A program made the translations under genes and the position numbers. A stretch of 64,000 bases of DNA, taken from Stenopsyche tienmushanensis (lineage: Eukaryota; Arthropoda; Insecta; Trichoptera; Stenopsychidae). The DNA lies in NCBI GenBank assembly GCA_008973525.1, contig WACJ01000047.1, positions 1,364,001-1,428,000 of the forward strand, in the 5' to 3' direction. Below, in pieces: positions 22,918 to 35,672 of this stretch. How positions within the stretch are numbered: position 1 is the stretch's first letter; every line of letters starts with the position of its first letter. The notes below the pieces were generated by a model, which had not been told where the DNA came from, ran no database searches, and saw only the letters and a list, made by a program, of their open reading frames with translations.

Positions 22918-23270
22918 ATGCCATATCCTCGCCACTGATATCCATAGAAAACCTTACTAGGGATTTTTCATGTGTTGGTTTCCCATTTATCTTCCACACG
23001 TGGTAAAGTAAGGGTAGGATTATTTGCTTAGGAATTATAATTTTCAGGTAGGCATGGAAAGAAACTATGAGCGAGTAGCGAAATTATCATTATTTTATAT
23101 ATTAAATATATTAAATTAATAAATTATTCAATCAATATATTTATTTTTCCAAATCCAAAAATATTTTTTATCTCCCAAATTTGGAACTATGATTTTTTTT
23201 TCATAATCTGGATTTGAATCCAAACCTTTATAATAAGAGCCCTGGATCTAAACCACTCTACCAACATTTG
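22918..23270 (-). repeat. tRNA-derived SINE, long copy
   Basis: Read on the minus strand the head is TTGGTAGAGTGGTTTAGATC, an excellent A-box, then GGGCTCTTATTATAAAGG and a B-box-like GGATTCAAATCC. About 270 bases downstream lies a tail with CCACACGTGGAAGATAAA-like text, AAAATCCCTAGTAAGG, TCTATGGATATCAGTGGCGA and GGATATGGCAT. The same tail, in the same order, ends the copy at 38501-38930. Total length is about 350 bases. As a SINE it has no protein; it would be transcribed by RNA polymerase III from the internal A and B boxes. Confidence 0.7.
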
Positions 23271-25706
23271 GTATTATAAATATATATAAAATGACAACAG
23301 CATCTTAAGAAAATAATAACTTCAATATTAAATCTGGTGATGAAATTGCTTTCAAAAGATGCCTACATTATTATTGAAGATCGAACATATTATGGAACTT
23401 TTAATTGTAAACATTGATGTTGGAAATACTCCAGATGAAGAAACCTATGGGATTCAATTCTAATAAAGTTTTGCAGTCTAAATCAAGACCTGCATAGATC
23501 AGCACTTTATTATGGCTACTTACACTTATTGAATCTCAAATAAATTGAAATTAAACTGTTAAATTTCTTGAGAAAATCACAAAGGGATTTTTTTTTGCAA
23601 GATTGAGTGTTTTTGAAAAATTCAAATTAAGTAAATTTGTATTTGTAATAATGGCGTAAATATTTAATACGTGGGATTTAAGTAATGTTTAATGAATTTT
23701 ATGAAAATTTAAATCCTTAAAAAAAGACAATTCTTGCATAAGATTGCAAATGTATTCACCTTCATCGAAAAGGATTTCAGTGGAAAAGCTACTTCGCGTT
23801 TAAGACGATTTTGATGTTGATTGTTTTCTAAATGTAGGCCGTGCAATAACAGACTTTCTTCCTTTGGCATCCTTCTTTCAATTTAACCTGATGCCTCCTC
23901 GATGGTATCCATCGCATTAATGCAGTGTTATTGTATATTCAATTTGATTTCCATAAACCGCTAATGTGATTCTACTCCGCGGGGAAGTTCATTCCCCACG
24001 AAGACGCCAACAAACTTTATAAAAGCTCTTTCATACAATGCCGAGCACAACATATAAAAGCATCACTCTGTAAAGCTCTTCAGACTCGTTCGCCCTCCTT
24101 CATACACAAATATTTGCATTTCGCTCGCACAACTTTCAAAAAGTTGATGCATCGACTTAAAAATACGGATTTAATTACATCCTAGACGTTGCGAGTCAAA
24201 TTGAGATGTTTTCTTTGGCCTTTGATGTACTGAAGACTTTATAACAAGCCGCTGAAAGAAGATATCACCGTGAGTGCCAACAAAATTTTATAAGCAGCGA
24301 GCTGCTTCATTTTCACATACTTGGTGGAGTGTAATAATTAAATATGATGATAGTGAATTTTAAAAAGAAAAATGAGGTGATCCAAAAATATTCATTTCAT
24401 TCAGCCGTTTTTATGAGTAGAAACTAGATTAGACGCCATAAAAATAGTGTTTGTCTGTAAAACTTTTTAATAATGTTTGTAAAGCTTCATAACCAAATTC
24501 CGATTACGACGCTAGCCTTAAAAGTTTTATAAATCATTCTCAAAAAAATTATGAAGTTTTTTCTATTTAATTACAATCAACATGAATTAATTTTGAGATG
24601 ATATTTCTTTATTTATGCATGCAAATATAAAAATACATTTATACAGTTTTCTTAAATTTTAAGACTGAAAATCGCATGCTTCTTAAGTATTAGAATATAT
24701 ATTTTTGACTTTTAATTGATGAAAAGCATCAATCAAACCACCCTTTTATCGCTTAATATCAAGCGCTTTCAGAAAGATGTTTCCCCCCCGCCAAGAAACA
24801 ACATTGTAAAACATGAAAATTCCCATTATGGCTTAGATCATAATTCATGCTATGGTTTGACCTGGATTAGATTCACGGTTTTAATTCCGCGATACAAAGT
24901 TTCAATTATCCGACACAAGACACGCGATTCAATACGATCGTCCGCGATTACTGAAAAATCCCCATGTAAAAAGTAAGCTGCATCGTCATTATTCAAAACA
25001 CGAAATAATTTGTTCTCGTATCTTGATGTATGTAAATTTAAGCGATTTCTCTGAATATAAGCTTGCTAAATAAGCTTTGAGTTGACCTCGTGTGGTCAGG
25101 TCTTCATAACACGCAGTAAAGTGACAGAAGGCAAACCCTGAATCTAGTTAATGTGGACAAATTCGACAAGTAAAATATTTGTACTCGAGTCGGTAAAGGG
25201 AAAATAGTTCATAGAGTTTCGGCCGGAATTCGCAGAAGATTCATCGAAGTTTAAATTTGCATTCAAACTCTGAGGAGAAACGCAATTAATCAGGGAATTT
25301 TTGCCAACGGGGTCTTATTTTATTTATCGAAGCTTTAATAGCCTCATTTATTGGGTTTCATTTTATAAAATAACCAGCTTTTGGCTCAAAAGATTACCAA
25401 CACTTGTATATTTCATAGAAAAATGTTTTTTTTTATAGAATGTGCTAGTATCAATTACATTTTTTTATAAATGTTTCTTATATTAAACCATAGAAATTGA
25501 TGTCAATACATATTTCTTATTATCAAGAAGTGCGGATGATAAAAAAATCTCCTATAACCAAAGTCATTAATAAACTTGAGAAGTAGAAATATTCGAACAA
25601 TTGACAATCGAAACTAAACTTATTTCATTTAAAAGATGCTAAATTTTTAAAGACTATTTTTGCAGATTAAATTAGAGGAAAGGATAGTAAAAAAAAATAA
25701 GGTATC
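23271..25706. other. Gene-free stretch with a GC-richer island
   Basis: About 23780-24340 and 24780-25320 are more balanced in composition than their flanks, with repeated TTATAAAAG and GAGCTGC words. The 86-codon frame at 24716-24976 has no known motif. No terminal repeats seen. Confidence 0.3.
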
Positions 25707-25752
25707 CATTTATAGTTAGTTTGTATCGAGACACGATTCAGGAAACACATAT
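25707..25752 (+). repeat. Dispersed repeat R2, copy 1
   Basis: AGTTAGTTTGTATCGAGACA followed by CGATTCAGGAAACA matches 34622-34657 (AGTCAGTTTGTATTGAGACA, CGCTTCAGGAAACA) in the same orientation. Similarity ends within about 45 bases on both sides, suggesting the terminus of an unrecognised element. Confidence 0.6.
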
Positions 25753-27864
25753 AATTGAAAAGACCTTTATAAATTAATTATTTTATATAAACATTTGCGT
25801 CATAATTTATTTATAAATAGTGATAGAAGCATTCCTAAAAAAGATAGACTTTACTTGAGAAATTTGACCATATAAGCTTGTTTGTCTAAAGAAAGCAGCT
25901 AAAAATAAACTTTATAATATTATTATACTGATAAATTAATAATATGGGTTCACTATGAATGATCACTAATCGCATTACATTGACAAAGTTCATCCTATAT
26001 ATCTTATACATGATTTGTTCAGGTAAAACACTGATCTATTTTATTGCAAAATTGTGAATTGCGATGAGATATATGTATGGTTTAATGTTTCTAATTAAAA
26101 AATAATACCTTTATTTGGGATATGTAACAGTTTCTACCCATAAACTTGGTGTAGAACTTCTATCGATCTATCTACTATAATTAAAAAACTATATTAAACT
26201 ATAAATATTTTATGTTATTTAATAAATGTTTTTTCAAATGCTAAAAAGATATTTCCAGTCTCACCATATGTAAAAATGGCACGTTTCTATGTGATAATGT
26301 ATAAAGTTATTATATATAAAGCGCAAAGATGTAATAAATTTATTATGCGAAGGATTCCACTTTTAAGATTTATAACATCTTAGAAGTCTTGGCTTTACTT
26401 TTTTCCGGAATCTTTTGTTCACGATCATTAGTCAAATTGGTCAATTTATCGTCTGAATGCAAGTACTTGTATGACCAGATAAGTTTTATCTTGTAAAATC
26501 TGTCGAACGAGAGAAGAATTGGATTATTTTTTTCCATTTTTAGATTCGAGCATGCAATCTTTAGCAAATTTAATTAATTAAAAACTATGTTTCCCGAACT
26601 TGATTTATTAATATAAAATTTAAATACGTTGATGCAAAATAATGGTTGTTAAATGGAATCCATTATTTCTATACAATTTCGGCTGAAAGATTCATGCTTG
26701 TATGGATGTATTTCAATACAACAAAATATCAAAAGGTTCAAACGAAAGCTAGAGATTAATTTCGCTCGAGTTCTTAATTTTGTGTAGCAATATTTTACTT
26801 AAATTATTCGCAATGAAGCGAAAAATATTTTGAGAAATTCGAAAATGAAGGCATTCCCTTACTCGTTAATCAAACTGCAGCAGTTTAACCACAAGGGCTT
26901 ATAAACTGAAAGAACCGGTTTCAATTCCAACTCTCACGCTGTAAATCATGTTGGAGGGAGTACTCTGACAAACAACTTCTTCGGTCGTAAATTTAAAGCC
27001 TTCTGCAATATTTTATATACAAATGAGGCTTTCATACAACTCGCGCTTGAATATTGATAAGCCGAGATATATTGTGCGCCTTTCCTTTAACGTATATATG
27101 GCTTTGGAGGGAATTTTATTTAGCGAACGAATATCATGATTTATTTATTTTTTTAATAAATTGCAAGCACACCCTAGAATATGTTTTGCCTTTAGTCTGA
27201 AAAGAATCATTGCTTATCTTTTGTAGGAAGTTCCAAGAGTCATCAACCCATCCCTTATTTTATGAGCAGTGTGCCATATCTCCAAACGAGCACACGTTGT
27301 TCAAACAGGATGATGCAGCGTTATATATTGCCGATATAAAATCTTACGATGATGATGACTCTTGGCTATATCAATATAATTAACGGAATATATTATGTTA
27401 TATAGCTATTTTAAAAAAAATTACAAACTATCTTCAAACAATCTCAAAGTTTAAAAGTCTTGGAACCCTATCATATATCGTTTCATACAGAGCAAATATT
27501 TACAAATATTATATAAAATCTATTATATGCTTTATTGCATATTTAATTAAAAATCTTCAGCTAAGAATTTCATATTCATCATTAGCAAGCCAGGGAATGA
27601 TTCATATTTTGCAATTAAATGGGTATTGCAAAAAAGTGCTATAATTCTACTTCATCTAGAAAGAAATAGGTAACATATATTCTGTAAACCTCATATGTAA
27701 ATATCTAATTTAGAATATTATATAGAAAAATACTAATACATAATAAAATATTTCAAGGAATTCAAGAATATGGGAGCTCACTCATTTTAAAAAAATCGAA
27801 ATTTTAGCAAATCCCTTTAAATTTTTGTTAACATATTATATTTAGGCAATAATTGAATATCTTC
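25753..27864. other. AT-rich gene-free stretch
   Basis: No gene or mobile element recognised. 26760-27110 is slightly less AT-rich. The minus-strand frame at 26370-26567 has no motif. Confidence 0.3.
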
Positions 27865-28134
27865 TTAAAGTCCATTTTTCACCTCATCGTTTGTTTTGTA
27901 ATTTTTCCAATCTAAATAATTTTGTATAAATCTAAAAAGATGGTAATTCCACAGAGCAATGTTTGAAAAATAAGGAAGATGTCGAATTGTCTTCCATCCA
28001 AAGCTGTTTATTTTTTCCCTTTTGTATGGGAACCAATTTTGACATTTTCGAATATTTAAAATATCGCCCAATATATCGCAAATATTTTTAGTAGCACGCA
28101 TTGCAGTATATTTTTTGAGATAATGATAAAGCAT
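27865..28134 (-). pseudogene. Mariner transposase relic with helix-turn-helix joined to catalytic tail
   Basis: The 89-codon frame begins MLYHYLKKYTAMRATKNICD and continues DILGDILNIRKCQNWF, the mariner N-terminal helix-turn-helix (compare the family pattern NICEI.GE..LS.RTCQNWF). It then passes directly to INSFGWKTIRHLPYFSNIAL and NYHLFRFIQNYLDWKN, which is the third-aspartate region (family: LGWE..HPPYSPDLAPSDYHLFRSLQN). Everything between, including the first two catalytic aspartates, is deleted without breaking the frame. The third aspartate is N. A normal protein of this type is about 340-350 residues. The fused remnant keeps a DNA-binding half-domain, but whether it is expressed cannot be told. 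Related nucleotide text at 12815-12875. Confidence 0.85.
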
Positions 28135-28294
28135 TACATTTCGAATAAATTCTTCACTCGGTGAAAATCAATCCATTGTAAATTGGGTTTTTAAATTTGA
28201 ATTTTAAAAACTATAATTACATTTTTGATGAGTATAGTCACCGATAGTGCACAAAACACGACTTGAAAGTGCACCAACTTAAGTGCAACTAATC

Positions 28295-28348
28295 CCCAAA
28301 AACGGCCATGTAATAAAACGAAAACCATTTTGGGTTCTACTTATAATT
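28295..28348. repeat. 50-base block shared with 12940-12990
   Basis: Same block as described at 12940-12990; here it overlaps the start of a plus-strand frame (28283-28531) that has no recognisable domain and is probably chance. Confidence 0.55.
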
Positions 28349-31300
28349 CCCATTGAGAATCTTCCGATCGTTCTCAAAGATAAAGTCGCAGATAAACAGC
28401 CAGTAGTGCCAAATAACAACAGACTTCAATCAAAGATGTTTAGATACACGAAATATCATTTAAGCATTGCCAATGTCTTGGAAAGCATGCCAAAATATTT
28501 AGAGAAAAATGGAAGACATACAAAATATTGATTATTCTGAGGTTTCTCCAAAAAGCATAAACTTATAGAGTAAAAGTCTCCGGTGATGGATTATTCAATC
28601 TAGTATATTTGTTGCCTTTAACTATGATTCATGGGGTAGTCCTAAATCTGTAAGCGTGATTGTAAATATAAAAATTGGCATCGTTATACAACCATCTAAA
28701 AAATAGCAGCAAGGCGAGTCAAAGGATGTGAGGTAATACTGACCTAAAACAAGGAAGTCACGCATGTGAAAAGCCAACCTACTGCTGAAAATTCCCGCTT
28801 TTCTTCACGCCATGATTGATTTTACGATTTAAAAAATATGTTATTGTTTTCAAGAACGTGAACTAATTGAATTGTTCCGAAATTCTATTTGTGGTCGCGT
28901 TAGCAAATAATCATACACAATATTAGGAGCCGATCGATTCGGGCGCCTTAGGCTTTTCAGGTATATTAGATGGGAACTATAAGTACATGCTAGGGGATGA
29001 TATTAATTTTCCTACTCCGTTTCCTATGCGAATTCGTACTCGAAGCATATTAAGGATGTTAAAGTTTCTTATGGAGATATCTAACGAATTTCCTGGCCCA
29101 CATTACCCCCGAAGTCATAAACCCGGGCAGAGAATAGTCCTCTCAAGTATCTCAATGTGATATAACTTTGTGATTTGTGGACAACTTCGCGAGGGGATAT
29201 CAACCGAACGTAAATATTGATAATATCGGGCCCAATTTTAATGAATTTCAATAAATTCTATGAAATTTCATTAATACCCCAATAATCAAATTACACAAAC
29301 GACACGTATAAATTCACCAAAAGCGCCGCTGCTGCCGATGAACGATGGTCTGCAAAATGCCGATTTATTTCGTTCAAAACATGATATATTTGGACGCGTG
29401 GATAATGAATTATTTCGCCGCCTAGAATCACAATAACCACATGTTATACACACAAATATCATGAGTGCAATCGTTTTTGGTGCAAATAAAAATTTGCAAT
29501 GAACCCGAGCCGATTTTGCGAAACCTGCGCCATGGTAAAATGAATTGATATCGCGTATGATCGCTTCGATTTTTTCCTCGTACATTTTGTTGGGCGCACA
29601 TAAAAATAATTCCATAAATCTGATACAATATCATAAAATCGGGACGTAATATCAAAATACACGCAACGTATTGTTTTCGAACCTTGAAATATCGTCTCCG
29701 AAACTAGCATCAACTCATATTGATTGTGCTTATATTTATTCTAAAATTATTGATTTCTTAGTTTATTAATTTACATGGTTTTTCATGACGTTTATATTTT
29801 TTAATAATGTGGTTGCCAGCTACATCTCCCCCCCATTTGAACCCAAGATGATTGAGATATGAGTCCAATTGCTTAGTCCAAGGCATTTTTATCAGTGAAG
29901 ACAATCAATGATTTATTTATTTTGAGTAATTCTTTTGCAGGATGAAGTTTTGATTTTTAAAGTATTTCTACAGACACAGAATTGATTTCTATAAAAATCC
30001 TTATTATTTAATATAAAATATATGTTAACCTTTAGGAAACGAATACTGCCATATTCACGACAAGGTAAAAAAAAGTTTTTGGGTTTTATTTAGCCAATTT
30101 TCAAAATAAGCACAATATATACAAGAAAATAGGTTCAAATATTGATCACAACAATATCTGCAGAATTATTATTCGAATATATTATAAAAAGATCGTTTTA
30201 CTCAAATATTCTGGATGTGGCATTCGAATGAAATAACCCAGATAATCCATCTTTGAAAACTCGAATTCGACGTGTTATTTGCTAATTATTTCAAATTCCA
30301 ATTAATTTTTTGGAATATATTAATTTCAAAATGTTCACAACTTTTTAACATAACTTTGTTCGTTCATATATTATTTATTATTTCCGATAATTTTTAACAA
30401 ATTGGATAAAATCGATCTTAATTATACACTGTGTTCTATATTTTTAGATTAAAATACTGTCGATTGTTTTGAAAAACTAATTCGTTTGCTAGGGTTATTA
30501 TGCCGTTAATCGCTCATTATAATATAATAGTATTTAAAATCTTAATGAGATGATATATAAGTAAATAGTGAAATGATCATTATTTTCAAATGATATTTTA
30601 TTTTTTGTTGCAAATTCAATCACACATTTATTTACTTTTTAAGACTCGGGAATTCTGGCTATGCTTGGCTCAAGATGATCGATCAAAAATATTGATGCCC
30701 TCAATTTTCCAAATTTGATGACAAAGACAAAAAACAAATTCAATTTTTTGCCATTGCGATGTCTGATATCCAAAAAAAAATTTTTTGCAGAAAGAAAAAG
30801 AAAATTTGATACATTCGTCTGAAGTCAATTTTTTGAGAGATTAAATTTACATCCAAATATTTTTTTAAATTTACATTTATAGATTTAAATCTCAATGAAA
30901 TCTCAAAAGGGGAACTCAATACACTTTTCTTTTTGACGTGAATTATGTGTGATTTTACATCATCCAAGAAGGTCTTAAACGTGTTTATCGGATCGCAGGT
31001 TGACAAGCAATGCTTTAATGGATAGATTTAGTTTTTCCCGGAATCTATCGCATTATTTCCATTGGTTGCTCCGAGTGAGAAACTAGTTAGTAACTATTCC
31101 GAGAATCGTTGAAATGCAAGTTGAGTACAAGCAACGTACAACAATAGATCGACAACTGGGATAAAGACGAAAAAGAACGAGGATGTGCTGTATGAATTTT
31201 TCATTTCCTAAATGACATAGCAAAGTTTAGTGTGAGTATAATTTTAAGCTTTATATCTCACTTCTCAGTCTAATATATATGAGCGCTATATGAGATACTA

Positions 31301-31629
31301 AACCGAAAGAAGTCCACCAGAAGAATTTTAAATTGGAATACAGCAAGAATTTGTAAAATTAATTACTTCATAATGTACATTTCATAAAACTGCACATTTT
31401 TATGATATACTATTTGTGAAATTCCACTCCGTTCATAGTTTAGTTTTAATGAGACCTAAGCGAAAGAATTTATATATTGCTGTACACATCAACTTTATTA
31501 TCAATTAAACATTTTATGGAATTACTTAGCATTTCAGTTAATTTAAGAAAATAGTATTGAATTGAAAAATGTATTATATTTGCATGAAATCCAATATTTC
31601 CTTAATTAAATATATTTATTGTATATATA
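28349..31629. other. Gene-free stretch with a GC-richer island
   Basis: About 28920-29720 is more balanced in composition. Three minus-strand frames overlap in 29286-29713 without known motifs, so they more likely reflect the composition than coding. The rest is AT-rich filler. No terminal repeats. Confidence 0.3.
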
Positions 31630-31709
31630 CAGGGTATTTTGCATATGGACCGACGGTTTTTTTTTAGTAAAGGGGGTCATTAGCTACGTTTCAAATGACC
31701 CCCTTTACT
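31630..31709 (+). mobile_element. Solo terminus of the long-TIR family with a perfect hairpin
   Basis: After TA at 31628-31629 the sequence CAGGGTATTTTGCATATGGA then CCGACGG matches the left end of the element at 58161. The next block, AGTAAAGGGGGTCATT (31666-31681), is followed by AGCTACGTTTCA and then its exact reverse complement (31694-31709). The family sequence continues only as far as CTACGTTTC. The inverted copy therefore replaces what should follow, making a 16-base-pair stem with a 12-base loop. Confidence 0.75.
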
Positions 31710-34613
31710 CATCATGTTTAGAAACAAGTCCAATAAGTATGATTATAATGACTACTTGATCTTATATTTCATAAAGGTTGTGACCTTAGAGTCAATACCT
31801 TCCTAAATCTAATATGATTAGCCAGATTTAGCCAATATTGGTTTTACTTTTACATTATTGAAGGTAGCCATCTTCTTTGTACTAAGATTATGAACGAATT
31901 ACTTATATTACTAACAATTGTAAAATATTATGCAATGTTGTTGAGAAAATAATAATATACTTTTATATGATACAGTAACAGTTTGTGCTTACTTAAAATA
32001 CATTGAACTGCTAACAGCTTATTTTTATGATTATCAACTAAAGTTGTAAAAAGTTTTAAGAGATTATAAATATACATGTTTGTTATAATAGTAAAAAAGA
32101 ATATAATTATAAAGACTAGTTATGATTATCGAATTATATTTAATATTAACTCTTATATTTTTTTGGAAAGCACGTTCTTTATTTGCTTGAGTCTGGTATA
32201 ATAAAGGTTTACATTATACGATGTTATTTATTCAATAGATCGCTTTGGCGACAAATGGCACGTGTCATCGAATACATTTATAACATATTTTAGACATATT
32301 TAAAGTGCTATTGTTATTTCTTGACTGAGAGTACCGACAATTGTCTTGACACTACACAAAATTGTTTTTGGTTATAAAACGAGTCAAAATCATGCTATCT
32401 AATTCATTCGTTCGCCTCGCTTTAGGCTTTATATTGAAGGTATTTGACCTATAAATTAATTATTTGAAAACTCACCCCACAGTCGTTATAGTGAACGTGC
32501 CGAAAATTCTCGATTGAGCTTCTGAATGATTTAATAGCATGCCTCGTAAAAATCGAAAAGAATGCTTTGAATAAAATCATTTTAATGATTTGAGTTAGTA
32601 TTGGGATGCATTCTTTGAAATGCCTGTGTGATTCTTAGAATTTACGATTGGAAGCATTGCGCATTACAGTACGATTGTGACATCTAAAACAAACCGAACG
32701 TATTGTACACAAATCTATTAACGATAGATCGTATATAAGTAAGGTTAATCATTTTTTAAAGATTGAAAGTGTTTTCCATCGAAATAAAGTAATCAAGCAG
32801 ATTGTGACTCTCGATTAGGCGTCGTAACATTTTTACGATATCCTGCTCAAAGGCGTAATCTTTGTAGCATATATTTTATAGCAAAGGCTCAAATTCTGCT
32901 CGAGCGAAAGACATTGCGGGTTCAATAGGGCGTGTTTTAAAAAATGGTACCATCGAGGAAAACATAAAGGGTATTCGATATAAAAATAAGATCTCATATG
33001 GAAAGTAATATGGCGGCAACTTGAGTTATGTCGGGTGAAGATGATTGAGGAGGTCTTCGCCATAATGCAAAGGAAGAAAATATACGGAGCGTGATCGCAC
33101 TTAAGTGTCGAGGCTCTGCTTCTCAGTCGCCTTGTTTTTCTGCATCACTTATTCCCGTCACGAAACAGAGCAATTAAGTAATAATCGGGAATAATATATT
33201 CGTGGGGTGGTGGGAGGAACGACCGGGATTTTGCACAAATTTAATCTGAAAATATGTCGTTAGGCGAAATGAAAGTTTCCCTGTTCAATTTTCTATTTGG
33301 TTTTATTGTTTAGCATGTACGTGAGATAGGCCCTCGTGCATGCTGGTCTCTATTGTCTGTTTTGGGGTAGTTTTTAAGGAATGAAATCGCCCAGGGTAAT
33401 GCGCTCTCGGTGTACAACATTATTGCCCTGGTGGATTACGTATTCCATACGGGGCGCAGCTACGTCTGCTAAAAAGTAGACAGCGGCCATTTGTGTAGTT
33501 TCAAAGACCGTTACGTTTTCTTTACAACTCTACCAGAACACAACAGGGTTAACCAACTAAGAAACACCCAATTCTTAAAGTTTTTGATCCTGAATATCAC
33601 CTGAGGATGCTACAAATAGTATTCAAACAAGCACAACCAAACAACAATAAAGTAAGAAAATTTTCTGTAAAAGCTTTTAAAAACTTCTATAGGTTCAGTG
33701 AAAAGCGTTTCCTTCTCTGAATCCAGACTGTATCTAGTCTCTGGCTACATCACCTCTAATATACTTGTAACTATTAGTAGCACACAGCAATTGCTAGACC
33801 AATGATACGCCTATTTTATTATATATTACACAACCAAAAAAAATATTATTTTAGCTAATAATTCCGTTAATAAAAAAGCAGTGTATTAATCATCTTTTTG
33901 GGGCTAAGTAGATTTACTTTTACCACGTAAGATAAACTCATATCATTTTTATAAATATAATTGCTAACAAAAAATAAAACAATTCAGAGATAAATTGCAT
34001 ACAAAAATTCTTAAAGGTCACCAACAAAATAACATTTTTAATCTCTCTATTATTATGCACATCCTTTTTTATATAAATACACGACAAAAACACATAAAAC
34101 ATAATTTTTCACATTGCTTTTAAAATAAATTTGTCGGACAGTTTCGCTCTTAAATTTTATATATATTTAGGAGATTAAACCTTCAAGGAGCACACGGAAA
34201 TAAATTTCACTAAAGTACATTCCGTTCATTGTTCAGAGTTGCCGCCTCCAAGATACAAATCAGTGTCATGATTGCCTACCCCCGAAGAGGAGCAAAATAA
34301 AAATAAGATATATAGTATTTGAATTTACAATTGGTTGAACAATTCAATTTTTAAAAATAATTCCACGTAAATAATTTTTGCTTTAATTCAATAATATTCT
34401 CGCGAATTCAAGAATGATTAGTTGTTATGAGCAGTAGCAGATTTATAGCTCTTAGGTATTCTATATTTCGGTATTCCATAAAGTGCCATATCTGTTAATG
34501 GCTATTTCTGATTTGATTTTATTCTTCTAAGATTGAGATCATAAAACTAGCAACTTTATTTAAAAGATTCTATAAGTGATTATAATGATAATAAATCAAC
34601 ATTTTGAGATTCA
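31710..34613. other. Gene-free stretch with GC-richer islands
   Basis: Segments about 32380-32520, 32800-33240 and 33330-33500 are less AT-rich. A 76-codon minus frame at 32833-33063 has no known motif. No transposon homology recognised. Confidence 0.3.
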
Positions 34614-34660
34614 CCTTTTTACAGTCAGTTTGTATTGAGACACGCTTCAGGAAACATATA
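34614..34660 (+). repeat. Dispersed repeat R2, copy 2
   Basis: Partner of 25707-25752; same orientation, similar extent. Confidence 0.6.
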
Positions 34661-34939
34661 TTATTTTGTTTTACATGAGTATTGGTAGTTTATTATTTTT
34701 GCTTGGAATTGTATTTTATCGCAATTTATCAACAATGTTAAGCTTAACGAATTGATGAAGGACAATAATTCCAAACAATATAATAAAAAAAATATTTCAA
34801 ATAAAAAACGGCAAAAATGGTGATAAATATGACAAGGACGTTCCTAAAACGGAAAGGCTCTATATAAAGGATGGTAATATGCTGACATCATTAATGGAAT
34901 TAGATCTTTCTCAAGACTCTTTTCTCTAAATAACTATGT

Positions 34940-35215
34940 ATTCCACGCGAGAGAGAGAGAGATCTGGCTGCAGGAAGGACGACCTCCCGCACCCAAGGTT
35001 AACCAACGACTCTCCCAACTCCCGCCTCCTGCGCGTCACTCCCCGACCGACAACGGTACACGCGCAAGAAGCGATCGGTCAGTACGCAAGTGCAATGTGT
35101 CCGCAGAGGCACAAGAGACGGCGCTGTTAAAATAAAACATTGCACCTGAAGAGAGATGGAAGATGTCACTGTTAATCTAGTGAATTAAATATGTTCAGAT
35201 TAACAGCGCTATTAC
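34940..35215 (+). repeat. GC-rich block ending in a poly(A)-signal-like region
   Basis: The block starts with a short GA repeat (34951-34961) and is GC-rich to 35128. It then passes through TTAAAATAAAACATTGCACC, which contains an AATAAA signal, to TGTTCAGATTAACAGC. Its composition differs sharply from both flanks and it lies 50 bases before the mariner at 35265. It could be a fragment of an LTR or of another inserted element; no second copy or protein signature is present to confirm this. The 64-codon frame at 34936-35130 has low-complexity basic composition. Confidence 0.35.
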
Positions 35216-35459
35216 GTGGGAATGGTAAATCGCCCACGCCACAAGATTAAAAAAAAAACATATACGAAACATATCCTGAAAGTAAGTGTACTATTTTTTT
35301 AGAAGGAGTATTTAAAAAAAATACACTTATTAACTATTTTTCAACATAATCGTCATCTCATTCAATGCATCTGGTGGGCCATGGCACAAGCTTCTTTATA
35401 CCCTCCTTGAATAGTTCTCCCGCCAGCTCCTTCCCCCACTTCAGAACCTCTTTCATAGG

Positions 35460-35672
35460 TCAGAGAAATGTGGGGGGGGGGGGGACAAACGAGCAATTGG
35501 TGTGACCCCACTGTGACGACTGCCTTTTTGACTCAGACTTGTAATAAACCACCCACTTTTTATTTCTGGTCACAATAAAAGTCAGAAAATCCTCACCTTC
35601 CAATTCAAGTCGCGCAAGAAATTCGCGGGCTCTATTGACCCGCTCGCACTTGGTGAGATTTCTTACAGACAT
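35460..35672 (-). pseudogene. Mariner transposase pseudogene inside copy 2
   Basis: A 70-codon frame gives SVRNLTKCERVNRAREFLAR, LELEGEDFLTFIVTRNKKWV and VYYKSESKRQSSQWGHT, the well-conserved stretch around the first catalytic aspartate of mariner transposases. That residue is N here. The frame ends in NCSFVPPPPTFL, produced by the poly-G tract, a low-complexity expansion at the deletion point. The DNA-binding domain is missing. Not functional. Confidence 0.85.
35472..35484. repeat. 13-base poly-G tract
   Basis: An uninterrupted G run inside the mariner remnant. A second run of 11 G lies at 36252-36262. Such runs are rare in this AT-rich window and may be assembly- or length-unstable. Confidence 0.7.

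Noticed and set aside
29286..29713. Three overlapping minus-strand frames of 75-109 codons
   Set aside because: Different frames open over the same DNA, no family motif, no splice context.
34951..34961. GA repeat as a functional element
   Set aside because: Too short to distinguish from chance simple sequence.
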